38,451 nt of DNA, taken from contig LRSR01007348.1 in NCBI GenBank assembly GCA_001579985.1, positions 1 through 38,451 on the forward strand, given 5' to 3'. This DNA is from Hypsibius dujardini. Lineage: Eukaryota > Tardigrada > Eutardigrada > Parachela > Hypsibiidae. The translations under genes and the position numbers were made by a program. The notes under the pieces were generated by a model. It was not told the origin of the DNA. It made no database searches and saw only the letters and a program-made list of their open reading frames with translations. Position 1 is the first letter of the stretch. Each line of letters starts with the position of its first letter. Shown here one piece after another: positions 1 through 10,126 of the stretch.

Positions 1-960
1 ATTCGTCCGTAAAGCTGGAAGGCGACAACGGCTTTCTTCCTACAAATGTAAACGTTAATTAAATTATTATTACTGCTCCTATTTGTGAATGGGGCAGGGC
101 ACAGAATATCACAATTGTACACTTTCTGTGATGTGGATTATGTAACTTATTCTGCTAGAGAAAATCACATTTTTGTAATTTTATAAAAACATATCTACTG
201 TTCGGTCGATGGCGAAATGTCTTGGCAACGTAACTTCGTGCAATTATCATGCATTGCTTTGGCTCAACTAGTATAAACCTCTTTGGTATACCGAATCTTT
301 CCCTCAGTAATAGGTTGCGTTGATGCATCCTTATTTGTCAACGTTAGTGTCAGTTTGGTGATATTAGACCACTCTGAATTGTATTTTTATGCTATGATAA
401 ACTGATACAGGATACTATTAAAATGTTTATACGGTTGACACCGACACCGGGCGATCAAAACCAAGCTCTGTGCGTATTCTTCAAGTGCCGAAAATTGCTT
501 CACAAACTGCCGAGATTCGCTTTACCACTGGACGACACGCAAAGAAGTATTAACCACGCCAAAGGAAGAATTGAGGCAAATCCGTTACCGTTTGGGTGCA
601 GTTTTAGTTATATTCTTTTTCCAGAAAAAAGGTCAATTATATAAAGCGGAGGAGAACAACAAATTTAGTCCTGTACCCACGGTCCAAACAAGTTGAAAAA
701 TATATACTCCGCAAAAATGATGTAGTCCTGTGGTGAGAAATCGTTCAGCAGCTCTTAATTTATTGAACGAGTACATGCTAACCTCATACCCATCTTGCTG
801 CTCTCCATGAACATGTTTACCAAAACATGCGTAGAGGCCCTATTTATCTGATGAACCATAACTTAGTCCTTCCGTTGCCGCATACATCTTTAACAGGCCT
901 GGGAATCTATGCATTTTTTCCTCAATGTCCTGTCAAGTTTTACTTTAATCAATCAATCTG
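1..960. other. No gene recognised
   Basis: AT-rich sequence with only short open frames that show no family resemblance. Missing 5' exons of the glutamate-receptor-like locus that follows could lie here, but I could not identify any. Confidence 0.5.
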
Positions 961-984
961 TTATATATATATATATATATATAA
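961..984. repeat. (TA)n microsatellite
   Basis: About eleven TA dinucleotides in a row, directly upstream of the first recognisable glutamate-receptor-like exon. Confidence 0.9.
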
Positions 985-985
985 A

Positions 986-2049
986 ATGTCGAAAACGAAG
1001 CTGCTCACAATGGGTGTAATTTGTAAAAAAAATGTAACAGGAGTACCGTGCGACTTCACCGCTCAGCTTGACTTGATTTATGGCACGGCTGGCCTGAGCG
1101 GGTCATGGAATGGCAGCTTAATTGGAGCACTCATTAATAATGTATGACGGTAACATACAGCAAAATGAACGAATAAATTGCAGAGTCTACAGATTTGTTG
1201 CGTCTCTATGGGACACAGGAATCCAACCATGTCGGACTGGCCATCTCATCCATGGCTGCTCGAGACGGTTTCGCAAACTTTCTCTTGCCTTACATTACCT
1301 ACACGCAATCGAAATCCTCACTAGTTCCGAGTTTGGTCTCACCAGCGACGTCCAATACATAACCACAAATTCGTCAGTTCTTACGGAGCTCAAGATAAGA
1401 CAAATAATTTTTTGCTAGCTAGCTGAAAATCATTTAATTAATGCAGAGTTTATCTTCTGTTGAAGAATTCGAAGAACAAAAGGTTGCAAGATATATACAG
1501 AAATATGTTAACTGGATCGCCCGGTTTTATTGTTGACGATGAAGAAGAGGGCGTAGCTAACGCTATCAACGGAAGCGAAAAATTCGCATCCATCACCGGC
1601 AGTGTGTATCAGGCACAACTTGCAGCGAAATATCCCGGGAAGGTGGTGCGAATTCGTAAGAGTGATTTCGGGCGGTTTGTCTTAAAATTGGCCGTGCAGA
1701 AAGGTGGGCCTACATTTAGTTCATTTTGTATCGACCACAAGCCTAAAATGGTCACCTTCATATAATCTGAGGTTCTCCGCTCACTCACATCCTCAACTTA
1801 GCGCTCAATGTAGTCGGAAACGAACAACATAATATTGAGTTTATTGCGCAAATACGGCCTTGCCACGGAGTAGTGACAATGGTAAACAACAACTTCATCA
1901 AGGATTCCTGCATGGGTATCAAATACGTTAATATTTTACCACTGACTGATTCGCTAAATCTGCTCATGACTACTAAAATAACTGCGTTCCAAATGGTTTA
2001 TATTTACTGTATTGAATTTCGACTACGAGAACGGTTAATGTTAAGATGA
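986..2049 (+). pseudogene. Ionotropic glutamate receptor-like ligand-binding-domain remnant, pore missing
   Basis: Four exon pieces read as an iGluR ligand-binding domain. Exon A (to 1141) has the S1 motif GSWNGSLIGALINN. Exon B (1219–1372) opens with the GLA…ARD…F.LPYI stretch that precedes M1. Exon C (1447–1703) has the S2 pattern KNSKN…YRNML…EEGVANAI and ends in AVQKG. Exon D (from 1772) continues SPLTHILNLAL and stays open to a stop at 2047–2049. The introns 1142–1218, 1373–1446 and 1704–1771 are 68–77 bp, GT–AG, and in matching phase. Within exon B the frame changes near 1320, exactly where M1, the pore loop and M3 should be. At least about 100 codons are absent and S1 runs into S2. The family normally forms glutamate-gated channels; this copy could not. 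The start is uncertain, since 986 is simply an in-frame ATG. A degraded M4-like segment may lie in exon D. Confidence 0.7.
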
Positions 2050-2861
2050 TGACAAGATTATGTATCAAATGTATAACACTACCCCATGGATAACACTTGC
2101 GTGGATCCTGCCTGGATGCAACCTATTCTGACTAAATTAAAACACGCTGGAATCCAGTCAAAATGGCTGAGCACACGCACACTAGATTGTTGAATGCATT
2201 CCAAGCTGTGCGTGACACAGACTGACACTGGCTGAAACATAGGCTGGATACAGCCTCGGTCCCTATGCATATTTAGCACAGGTCTGTCCTGCACCTAACT
2301 GGTTTCCACCTTCCTCCACTCTACTTTCTTCAGTGATTCAGCCAATGTATATATACATGCATTTGAGGATAAATTCTGTTGGGAATCCAGGTTCGGCGGA
2401 TCCAGCATACAACCAGGCTATTTTCATCCGCTTTACAGGCACAATACACCGTCCAGAATGAAGGAAGTCTCATAGTTATCGTTATCCTTAGGTCACATTA
2501 AACCAAAGTCGACATACAAATTACTGCCCAGCTTCCGGATTTTCCTGGGGCTTGATGGATCGAGTTCCAGAATCACTCTACTTTCTTAAAATCATTTTTA
2601 GCCAATTTTCAATTTGTGAAACACTTGAGATTCTTCGGAATTACAGATCCCATTACGGGAGAATACGATTGATATTCAACAATGAAATAACAACATTAAT
2701 GTCTTCATCCAAACTAAAATGATCGATTTTTTGAATAAACAATTTTTTAACTGTGGTGAGAACCAATCCTTGAAATCCACCTCCAAGATTGACGCTGACT
2801 TAAATTTAATAGTTTTCTTGCAAGCAAAATAACATCATGTACATGGTATTTCGAATAAAAC
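2050..2861. other. No gene recognised
   Basis: Intergenic sequence. I looked on the minus strand for the second exon expected of the adjacent GPCR pseudogene (TM5–TM7) and did not find it. Confidence 0.5.
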
Positions 2862-3443
2862 TATGTTTTGGTGTAAGTGCAGTAACGCATCGGGCAAGGT
2901 CGCACGATTCCGCGGTATATATCGCATCGGTAATGAACAGCGGCAGATACCACGCTCACGTCTACAATAATGAGATCATCCTGCCAAACATTCCGAAGGC
3001 TGTGGCTTGGGTTTAGTACCACGTTGGTACCACCAGGGCCAGCCAACGATCGATACATATGACAAGCTGTTGATTTCCCGCCATAATCTGCGTAACCCAT
3101 TGAAAGAAGTTGTATGCACCGCAAAAATACTTATCCCATAATACGTTTCTCGGCGGAGGAGATTGATCAGGTTAAGCGAATTATTGATAGCTGCATACAA
3201 CAGATTAATGATGATCATATTGATGACGTGAATACTGTACGAGTTGATGAGACGTCGTCAACCAAGTCAGAACAAGATGAGGATAGCGACATTGAGAATA
3301 CATGCGACAATCGTTATACCAATGCCTATGTAGCCGGCTACATAAAATTCCTTGGATAGACGAGTGGTCGTCGAATTTGACACTGCCTGGAAACGGGGAA
3401 CGGAAGCGCTCATAATTAAACTTTGCTGACTTGTAGAAGCCAT
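2862..3443 (-). pseudogene. Dead copy of the neighbouring GPCR (first exon only)
   Basis: Aligns along its length with the first exon of the GPCR at 4209–5429. It opens with an equivalent ATG (3443) and retains RLSKEF, ACILNVAIL, RRLINS, INLLYAAIN, NLLRRE, ICIDRWLAL and the CTYTK end. It is disabled by stop codons in place of FWRGPRR residues, by a one-base frameshift just after the RRETYYG segment, and by further stops after WY and in the TM4 region. No second exon with TM5–TM7 is present. Upstream similarity continues to about 3590, matching about 5640 beyond the intact gene, so the 5' flank was copied as well. This is a tandem duplicate that has lost function. Confidence 0.9.
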
Positions 3444-4208
3444 AGGACAGACTGATCAGCGTGCCCTGAAAAGTCTTTGCCGTTTTTCTTCGTGCATGGA
3501 TGTAACGGTAGTAGCAGCTGTACCTCAGTCTACAGTTACGATTGCGATGCTTGGCCCTCGAGATAAGTCTTATATTGCTGTCAGTAAGTTTTGAAATTTT
3601 GTGCCTTTGGATTTGCGGAAGGGATTTGCGTTTGCTCACCCGTATAGCAGTGAATATGTCTAATCACGTCTAATTACAACGTGCGTTCTAATTAAAATGT
3701 AAGAGCCAGCTGTGCGAAAAATCCGATTGTGACAGGTTCTGACCCACCTCACACCCACCAACATTAGAGTAATTGTGACACTTCCAATGCTCCGGCAGAA
3801 TAAGCCATCTAGGCAAAATGCCAACTTTTATCCGATATGCACCTTGAAGCCTTGAAATGAAATGATGATGGTGCTTTTTAGAAGTAGATGAAATTGGATG
3901 TTCTTAATACGGTCATCCCAAATTTAATTTGATTCGAAATCTATCATACCAAATAGTTCTCGGAGATCGGGGGCGGAGCTTTGGGTAACTCTCAAAGGGG
4001 GCCAAAATTCTAGTGAAGCTATCTATTTTAGCCTATAGCTCCGCCCACAGGTTTCATTTTTGTTGGCTTATGCCAATCGACTCCAAAATAAATTTGAGAT
4101 AGGATGATGCAAAAAAAGATCAAAGAACGTGCGGATCCCGTTCACCTTCGAATTAGTTTCCACACCAACGAGGAGATAAATCATTTGCCATAGAAAACCT
4201 GAAAAAGG
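3444..4208. other. Intergenic; duplicated 5' flank then no gene seen
   Basis: The first 150 bp resemble the upstream flank of the intact GPCR. The remainder has no recognisable coding sequence. A 10-bp inverted repeat (GGGCGGAGCT / AGCTCCGCCC) lies at about 3972 and 4039. Confidence 0.45.
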
Positions 4209-4739
4209 TCACGAAATTAATGGTGGACAGAGGCAACGGAAATAGGAACGGATTTCTAGATTAAGATCTTTCAAGAGCAACACGTAAGCTATGGGCTCAG
4301 CAATGAGCAAAAGCATATTCAGAACAAGAGCGAAGTTGTAGCTATCCAAATATTCCTGAATAACTACACCGCTATATAGTTGCAGCAAAACGGCCGGAAC
4401 CGTTGTGGAGATCCAACAGATGATCTGCATTCCCACCAACCACAAAACCAATCCCAGTTCGCTTTGGAATTGTCTCTCCGGCTCAGATACACTCTGATGC
4501 GGGCGCTGCGGACGACGTCCAGCCAGGGGAGCCAATCGAACGGCGCCAGGTCCTGCCTTAAAAGGTCCGTCTGATGATGATGTGGTGTCAATCGTCCTTA
4601 CAGACACCATTCGACGGCGCTTCCACACCTTGTATAGTAGCACTGGAGTCAATGCGGCTACTAGAGCCCTTGGAATGTACATCAAAGCGAAACGAGCAAC
4701 AAGCTGATAGGCCTAAATTAAAAAAATGGTCAATCTGAC

Positions 4740-4800
<61 letters not shown>

Positions 4801-5429
4801 ACCGGCCGATTTGTCTCAGTAAACGTTTTACTATGTACCAGCAAAGTCTTAGTGTAAGTACAATGACGCATTGGATAAGTTCGCACTGATTCAGCGGTAT
4901 AGATCGCGTCGGTAACAAACAACGGAAGGTACCACGCTAAAGTGTAGACCAGAGAGACCATTGTGGCCCAGAGTCCAAACGCAGTGGTTTTGGTTCGGTA
5001 CCACGTTGGTACCGCCAAGGCTAACCAACGATCAATACAAATAATAAGCTGTTGATTTCCCGCCATAATCTGGGTGGTCCATTGAAAAAAGTTATAGGCA
5101 CCACAAAAATACTTGTCCCCATAATATGCTTCTCGGCGGAGAAGATTGGTCAGGGCAATGGGGTCATTAATGGCAGCATACAACAGGTTAATGACGGTCA
5201 TATTGATCACGTGAATGCTGAACGAATTGATGAGACGACGTGGCCCGCGCCAAAATACGATGAGGATGGCGATGTTAAGAATGCAGGCGAGACTCGTTAT
5301 TCCAACTCCTGCGTAACTGGCCAAGTATAATTCTCTAGATAAACGAATTGTCGTCGAATTTGCCACTACTACCTGGACATGACTAACGGAAACGTTCATG
5401 GTGAAATTTCGCTGGCCTATCTGAGCCAT
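4209..5429 (-). CDS. Rhodopsin-family G-protein-coupled receptor (two exons)
   Basis: Exon 1 is 5429–4839 and exon 2 is 4712–4209, encoding 364 aa. The intron (4713–4838, phase 0) has GTACAT and TTTAATTTAG ends and carries a CTGT microsatellite. The ATG at 5429 is the first in frame and gives a short N-terminus with N-glycosylation sequons (NFT, NVS, NST). TM1 holds ACILNIAIL, TM2 INLLYAAIND, and TM3 ends in CIDRW in place of DRY. TM4 is the LVYTLAWYLPLF segment, TM5 starts exon 2, TM6 contains CWISTTVPAVLL, and TM7 ends IAEPIAYVLLLKDL, where EPIAY replaces NPxxY. Cys at the start of TM3 and in loop 2 can form the usual disulfide. It should couple an unknown ligand to G proteins at the plasma membrane. 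The ligand class cannot be read from the sequence. Confidence 0.9.
4739..4800. repeat. (CTGT)n microsatellite in GPCR intron
   Basis: About fifteen tetranucleotide copies with one interruption, filling half of the 126-bp GPCR intron. Without splicing, the reading frame runs on through it as a Thr-Asp-Arg-Gln repeat. Confidence 0.95.
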
Positions 5430-6517
5430 TACAGTGTAGTTCAGGTGGTTGAAAAGGTATGAACTATGAAGCAAAAAACTAATGTAATGTTAATCAGAGC
5501 AGGCTGAGCAGTGTAACCAAAGGCTCAACCTGCATCTTGTGAAGTGTTACATGTCGTCGTCAACGGGATCGGGACAAGACCGAGCTCCTGTACGTCAGCG
5601 CACCGGCATGGTTGCAATGCTTGGAGCTTGAGAAAAGCCTAAATCCCATCTGTTAATCTTAAAATCTTGGTTACGAGGGAAAAATTGTTGTTCGCTTAAG
5701 CCTTCGGAACAGAAAACAACCTTTGTTCTTAGACGCGGAGGCTCTCAAGCTGCGGGGGAAATCAATAAAGACAGGTGGTGAATCGCATTTCAAATGCGAT
5801 CTTAATGAAAAACCATCTCAAGATCCGTTACTGCGGTCCAAGCCCGGATAGAACAAGAGCCTACCTTTAACAAACCTTGATCTGTATTAGTAACCATGAC
5901 GTGGTGAGAGGATGAATAAAATGCAGATCCTTGCTGACCCATTATTTTATATTACACAAAACCGTTCCGTCAATTGAAAAGTGCAATAAATTACGCAATT
6001 TCAAAAACTGAGAAAGTTGCAACTGTAACATATTGCAAAAAGGTAAGGATCACATTGATTGAAACCGTTCTCGTAGAATTACGCAAGTTGTGTGAGTCTC
6101 CACTCTCCAGCTATGAACGTTGTGGGCAATAAAAAAATCTCATATCTGTGGGAGAAATCAAGCCTAAAACGTAACAGTTGCCGGTTCAGGTATTTATTTA
6201 TTATTGCCGCACGGGCGGCGTAAACATCTAAAGAAACTTTTCAAGGGAAGTGCCAACTGTATATGTTGTACGACACATGGTATTAGTCGACTCTTGGAGC
6301 AGAGTACTCTCTTATAGTACGCTGCCAAGTATTTCTCAATTAGAAACAATTACTCATAAAGTTTCACTAAACGAAGAATTAGCAAGGTATTATCTTTAAA
6401 AAATGTGTTGCTTTTTTCCCATGTCAATGTGAACTGAACTTGGATGAAATAATAGCCAATTTTAACATTATTCTATGTGTTTTGAGATTCCTTGCGGGAT
6501 CAACTGACAAACAAGAT
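5430..6517. other. Intergenic; perfect 19-bp palindrome only
   Basis: No coding sequence recognised. A perfect hairpin palindrome, ATCGCATTT-C-AAATGCGAT, sits at 5782–5800. The first 200 bp are the GPCR 5' flank, which is shared with the pseudogene copy. Confidence 0.5.
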
Positions 6518-7594
6518 CTATGGTGCACGTCTTTCAGCCCTCGTATTCCCGGTAGGAATAATTTCAGCCGAAGCTGTTGGGACCTGTGGAACAGAAGGTA
6601 AAACCAGACTATGGCCTCGCAAGCCGTAACATTCAGCTATCCGTCCGTAAAGAGGGCGAAATACCGCTCGAAACTGCGGGAAAAAGATGAGATAAACAAT
6701 GGGTGAGTAAATGTGCTGGACGGTTGGCAGCATGTGGATTACAAGCAGCCAAGTGGGATTCCTAACGAAATGGCCGACCTCAATAACGTACGGCAAGTCC
6801 GCCACAGCACCCACAAATAAGATGATCATATTCGCACGCAGACTAGTCCAAACTATCCCAACCACCCTCACTGATGGTTGTCTTCCGTCGGGCCCCGGAG
6901 CCCGTCTCAGATGTTTCCTCTTCACCATCGCTCTGACTTTTACCCGGACGGCGATGATAACAATCCGAATTTGGAAAACTGCAAAAATACCGATGAGAAC
7001 AGGCCCGTGAAGGATCTTCCAGACACGCCCACCGGGTGTCACAAAAGCTACTCCAGCATCGATCGGTCTATTGCAGAAGCCTTTCACGATGGGCCAGTGT
7101 AGTATCATCCAAGGCAGTGTCAAGAGCGCAGTCACACTCCAGTTTGTTAGGATGGTTAATTGAACCTTTTTCCGGGAAATTTGTAAACGATATTTGCCGG
7201 GAAATTCGACAGACAGCCAGCGGTCCATACTGATAGACAAGAGGGTCACCAGTGAGAGGGTGTGCCAAAAGTCTGGCAATCCACCGAAAAAGTTGATCAA
7301 CGTTACACTCAAAGGTTCACGCCACGGGAGGATGCATGTGATCTGCGTACCGGATACGGTGATGCTGAACAGCAGAGACGGCCAGGCCAGTGCGACATGT
7401 AGCTGAACGAAGGGTTCTTTTTGCCGCCAAAAGTGGAATACAATCAGGTTGAAGGATTGAGCGAGGATGATTAGCATGTTCATGATGAGTGGAAAAACGT
7501 TTAAGGAGAAAAACACCTGCGGAGGAAGAGTGCAATTCGCCCTAGTGACATTGGAGATATTATCCTTGATGAATGTAAAGGAAGTGAGGTTCAT
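6518..7594 (-). CDS. Rhodopsin-family G-protein-coupled receptor, single exon
   Basis: An uninterrupted frame of 358 aa from the ATG at 7594. The frame is open a further 25 codons upstream but has no ATG there. The N-terminus has NIS, NVT and NCT sequons. TM1 is FFSLNVFPLIMNMLIILAQS, TM2 LHVALAWPSLLFSI, and TM3 ends SISMDRW, with DRW for DRY. TM4 is TNWSVTALLTLPWMIL, TM5 lies in the VLIGIFAVFQIRIVII stretch, TM6 in ANMIILFVGAVADLPYV, and TM7 ends SPIVYLIFFPQFR, where SPIVY stands for NPxxY. The expected TM3 cysteine is not obvious, so the standard disulfide may be missing. It is a diverged class A receptor with unknown ligand. Its first half is duplicated as a dead fragment at 18892–19263. 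Confidence 0.88.
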   Translation of the reverse strand: MNLTSFTFIKDNISNVTRANCTLPPQVFFSLNVFPLIMNMLIILAQSFNLIVFHFWRQKEPFVQLHVALAWPSLLFSITVSGTQITCILPWREPLSVTLINFFGGLPDFWHTLSLVTLLSISMDRWLSVEFPGKYRLQISRKKVQLTILTNWSVTALLTLPWMILHWPIVKGFCNRPIDAGVAFVTPGGRVWKILHGPVLIGIFAVFQIRIVIIAVRVKVRAMVKRKHLRRAPGPDGRQPSVRVVGIVWTSLRANMIILFVGAVADLPYVIEVGHFVRNPTWLLVIHMLPTVQHIYSPIVYLIFFPQFRAVFRPLYGRIAECYGLRGHSLVLPSVPQVPTASAEIIPTGNTRAERRAP

Positions 7595-9685
7595 TCTAAA
7601 CGTGCTCAGAAAACAACGTCCTACACGTGCCCGTATTAGAAACCAAGGCACGTTGAAATAATAAAACAATGCTGAAAAATATGCTTTAAACGTGACACGA
7701 AGGACGCGCCCGTGTGCGATTGCAGACTGAAAGGAATATGAGCCCGTGGATAAAGTGTTTACGAGATCATGTATTTATTTCCCGAACGTTGCAATATTCA
7801 AGAGTTGCCGAGTGTTGGAGTGTTGGAATTTTCACCTTCTCTCTGGTGCATGCTTGCAATGTCGGCCAAGCAAATCCGCATTGGGGGTGCAGGTGGCCAA
7901 TTACCCTAAGGCGACAGTGAAGTCCAACGCCAAAGGTGCATCTTCGTTAGCTTCTGGGGAGTCTGTGAAAGTGTTTACTAACTGGGTGACCACCCGTTGC
8001 ATTGGGGGATGCGAGGAAGCATTATCAAATTACATCCGAAGGAACTCTGGCAAACCTCATCCCATCTTGTCTTTCAATTCAACAAACGTGCGCCGAAAAT
8101 TGTTGTCCATGAATGTACCGTGCTTTACTACTTCGATTGGCCTGGGTCTTGTATGTTCCGATTTCTATGAGCTCAGAAATAACTGAAGCACTTAAACCGG
8201 GCATAATTGCTTTATTTTGATTTTGTTGGAAAATAATTGAGAGTTGGATTAAAAACAGTTGTTCAATCAGACCGGAATATTCTCAGCATTTCTGTCACCG
8301 ATAGCTTAGCTTTTAATCAACAGCGAAAAATCATTGACCTCAACGTAGTCAATCCGCATGAGCGCGGGAAATTCTTTAGCCCCAACGGGTTGATCAGCCG
8401 CTTTGACCAAGCCTTCTTCATCCACCTGGAACACCCTCATCTTCAGGCCCAACTTCATCGGAACATGCGGCACCTTTCCTACATCTGTGACTCTTCCGAT
8501 CTCCTCACCATCGACATACCAGACGATGTGGTCCGCTGTCCAGTGAACTTTGTAGACACTGTACTCCCTTTCGGAGTACATCAGGAACGGTTTATCGACA
8601 CTGTCAGCGTCACGATTCGGTCCGTATGTCACACTAGCAGAGTTTTCTCCCTCCACGCTGAGGAAATCGATGGAATAAGGCTGGGCACAGTGAATCCCAG
8701 CATGGCACGTGGCACTGTAGAGGCTGAGCATACAACTGAATGCGGCGTTCGCTGTCTTTGCGGGCGGCAACTTTGCTCGGAACTCCACCGTACCGTAAAG
8801 AAAAGCCACTTTACCAAATGTGTCCGCCATACCGGACGTGTAATTCCGACCGGCATAGAGTCGCCGCTGAGTTTGTAGGACCAAGTTTCCGTCCTCCACG
8901 TAGACATCATTGGGCGTGTAGTGCTAAAGGTCGTCACTCAGCAGGTGTGACTCATTGATGACGTTCCATTTAACGACGTCGAGAGTCTACCAGTTGAAAT
9001 CGTCACGAAAGACTAGCCGTTGGGTATGTGCGAATACTTCATACTGGGGTTTTTGGTTGTCATTGTGGCGACTTCATCTGATGTATGGTTGACAAAGACG
9101 TTGTAAGGACTAACAAGGACTACGGCGAGAATGATGAAGACAAGACTTGATAGGCAAAAATTCTCAAGCTTGTTTATGTAGATGATATTAGTCGTAGGGA
9201 ACGGGAAAGACTTAGATCGTGTCAGTTCCTTGCTTAATAAGGTTTTTTTCTGGGAGATGTCTTGGGAAAAAATGTGAGTGTTTGCCTCCCACAACAAATA
9301 CTTCCCGGTTAAGTGGCGTAGTACTCGCCTGCTGTAAAATGAACAGTAACGAATTTATTAGCCTGAAAACACTGACATAATTAGATTAACTAGTTTCTTC
9401 GAGTACTCTGTTGAATTTTAATTGGCTTACTTCAGACATACCGTTTTCACAATCCTCTTTTCAAGAGGCTCCGTTTAGTTTCAGCACAGAGAAGGTGAAA
9501 TGCAAACGAAGCGATGTTTACTATACATGCGGAGAAAACATGCGACTCGACTACAACCAAACAATGCAATAAGGGCTCTGCGCTTTAGATGAAGCCTTAC
9601 ACAATTTTTGTTGGAGAATAATCGCCGTGTGGAATATGGTCGCCATCAGTGATATGATCGCTTTTCGAGCAACTCTTCGGAGACA
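7222..9685. repeat. Segmental duplication, left copy
   Basis: Direct-orientation partner of 18892–21370. Shared content in order: the 5' half of a GPCR, about 700 bp of non-coding DNA, a GH16-like gene and its 5' flank. Similarity starts inside the GPCR at the SISMDRW codons (7222 / 18892) and fades near 9685 / 21370. In this copy the GPCR is whole and the GH16 gene is broken. Confidence 0.88.
8306..9321 (-). pseudogene. Decayed GH16-like membrane protein gene
   Basis: Colinear with the intact gene at 19999–21015. The C-terminal 197 codons (8306–8899) remain open and are nearly identical to the intact copy, including YSIDFLSVEGE. Upstream, two TAG codons interrupt the region before VYVEDGNLVL, a one-base deletion shifts the frame just before the AHT–RLVFRDDF segment, the start codon has become ACG, and a TAA follows it. 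The N-terminal frame at 9013–9297 still shows the cytoplasmic DISQKKTLLSKEL motif and a membrane segment. A shortened protein from an internal start is possible, but it would lack the anchor and half the fold. An AATAAA lies downstream on this strand (8211–8216). Confidence 0.88.
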
Positions 9686-10126
9686 CTATAAACACTAGTC
9701 TTCACACCTCTGAAACTGGGCCAAATGATGCTGTAGTACCACGTACGTACGGTACCTGCCTACTCTGAATATCACCGTGTTCGTAACAGCTTTTCTTACA
9801 AACTTTACAATGATGCTCCTTTCGCGACTTCTGAGCACACAAAGCATATCACCAGCCATTCGAAGGAGGAACTCGCCCTCTTCATTTATGACAATACACA
9901 TTTTCGACTGCGCATCTAGACATGTTATTGTGCCTGTGTATCTGAATACCCCCGATTTCTGACGGTGACCGGACTAATGTGAGCTTTTCTCATCGATTGA
10001 ACAAAAGCTAGCACGTGCCCTTTGCTAGTGTAAATTATTACGTGTACGTCAGTTCTAATCAACGATGTCATTAAAAGTTACGAGTTCTATTCTCAGCCTC
10101 ATCCGCAAAGAAAAAATGGCGGCATA
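9686..10126. other. Intergenic, 3' flank of the lectin receptor kinase
   Basis: Beyond the duplicated block and before the stop codon of the lectin receptor kinase. No gene was recognised on either strand. Confidence 0.5.

Noticed and set aside
7746-8186. Plus-strand ORF of 146 codons between the GPCR and the GH16 pseudogene
   Set aside because: The duplicated copy at about 19420–19880 breaks this frame, and no start, motif or splice pattern supports it; it lies in a presumed 3' flank.
8237-8878. Long plus-strand ORF (213 codons) over the GH16 pseudogene, and its counterpart at 20083–20571
   Set aside because: Both are antisense shadows of the GH16 reading frame; their similarity follows from the DNA duplication and they resemble no protein family.
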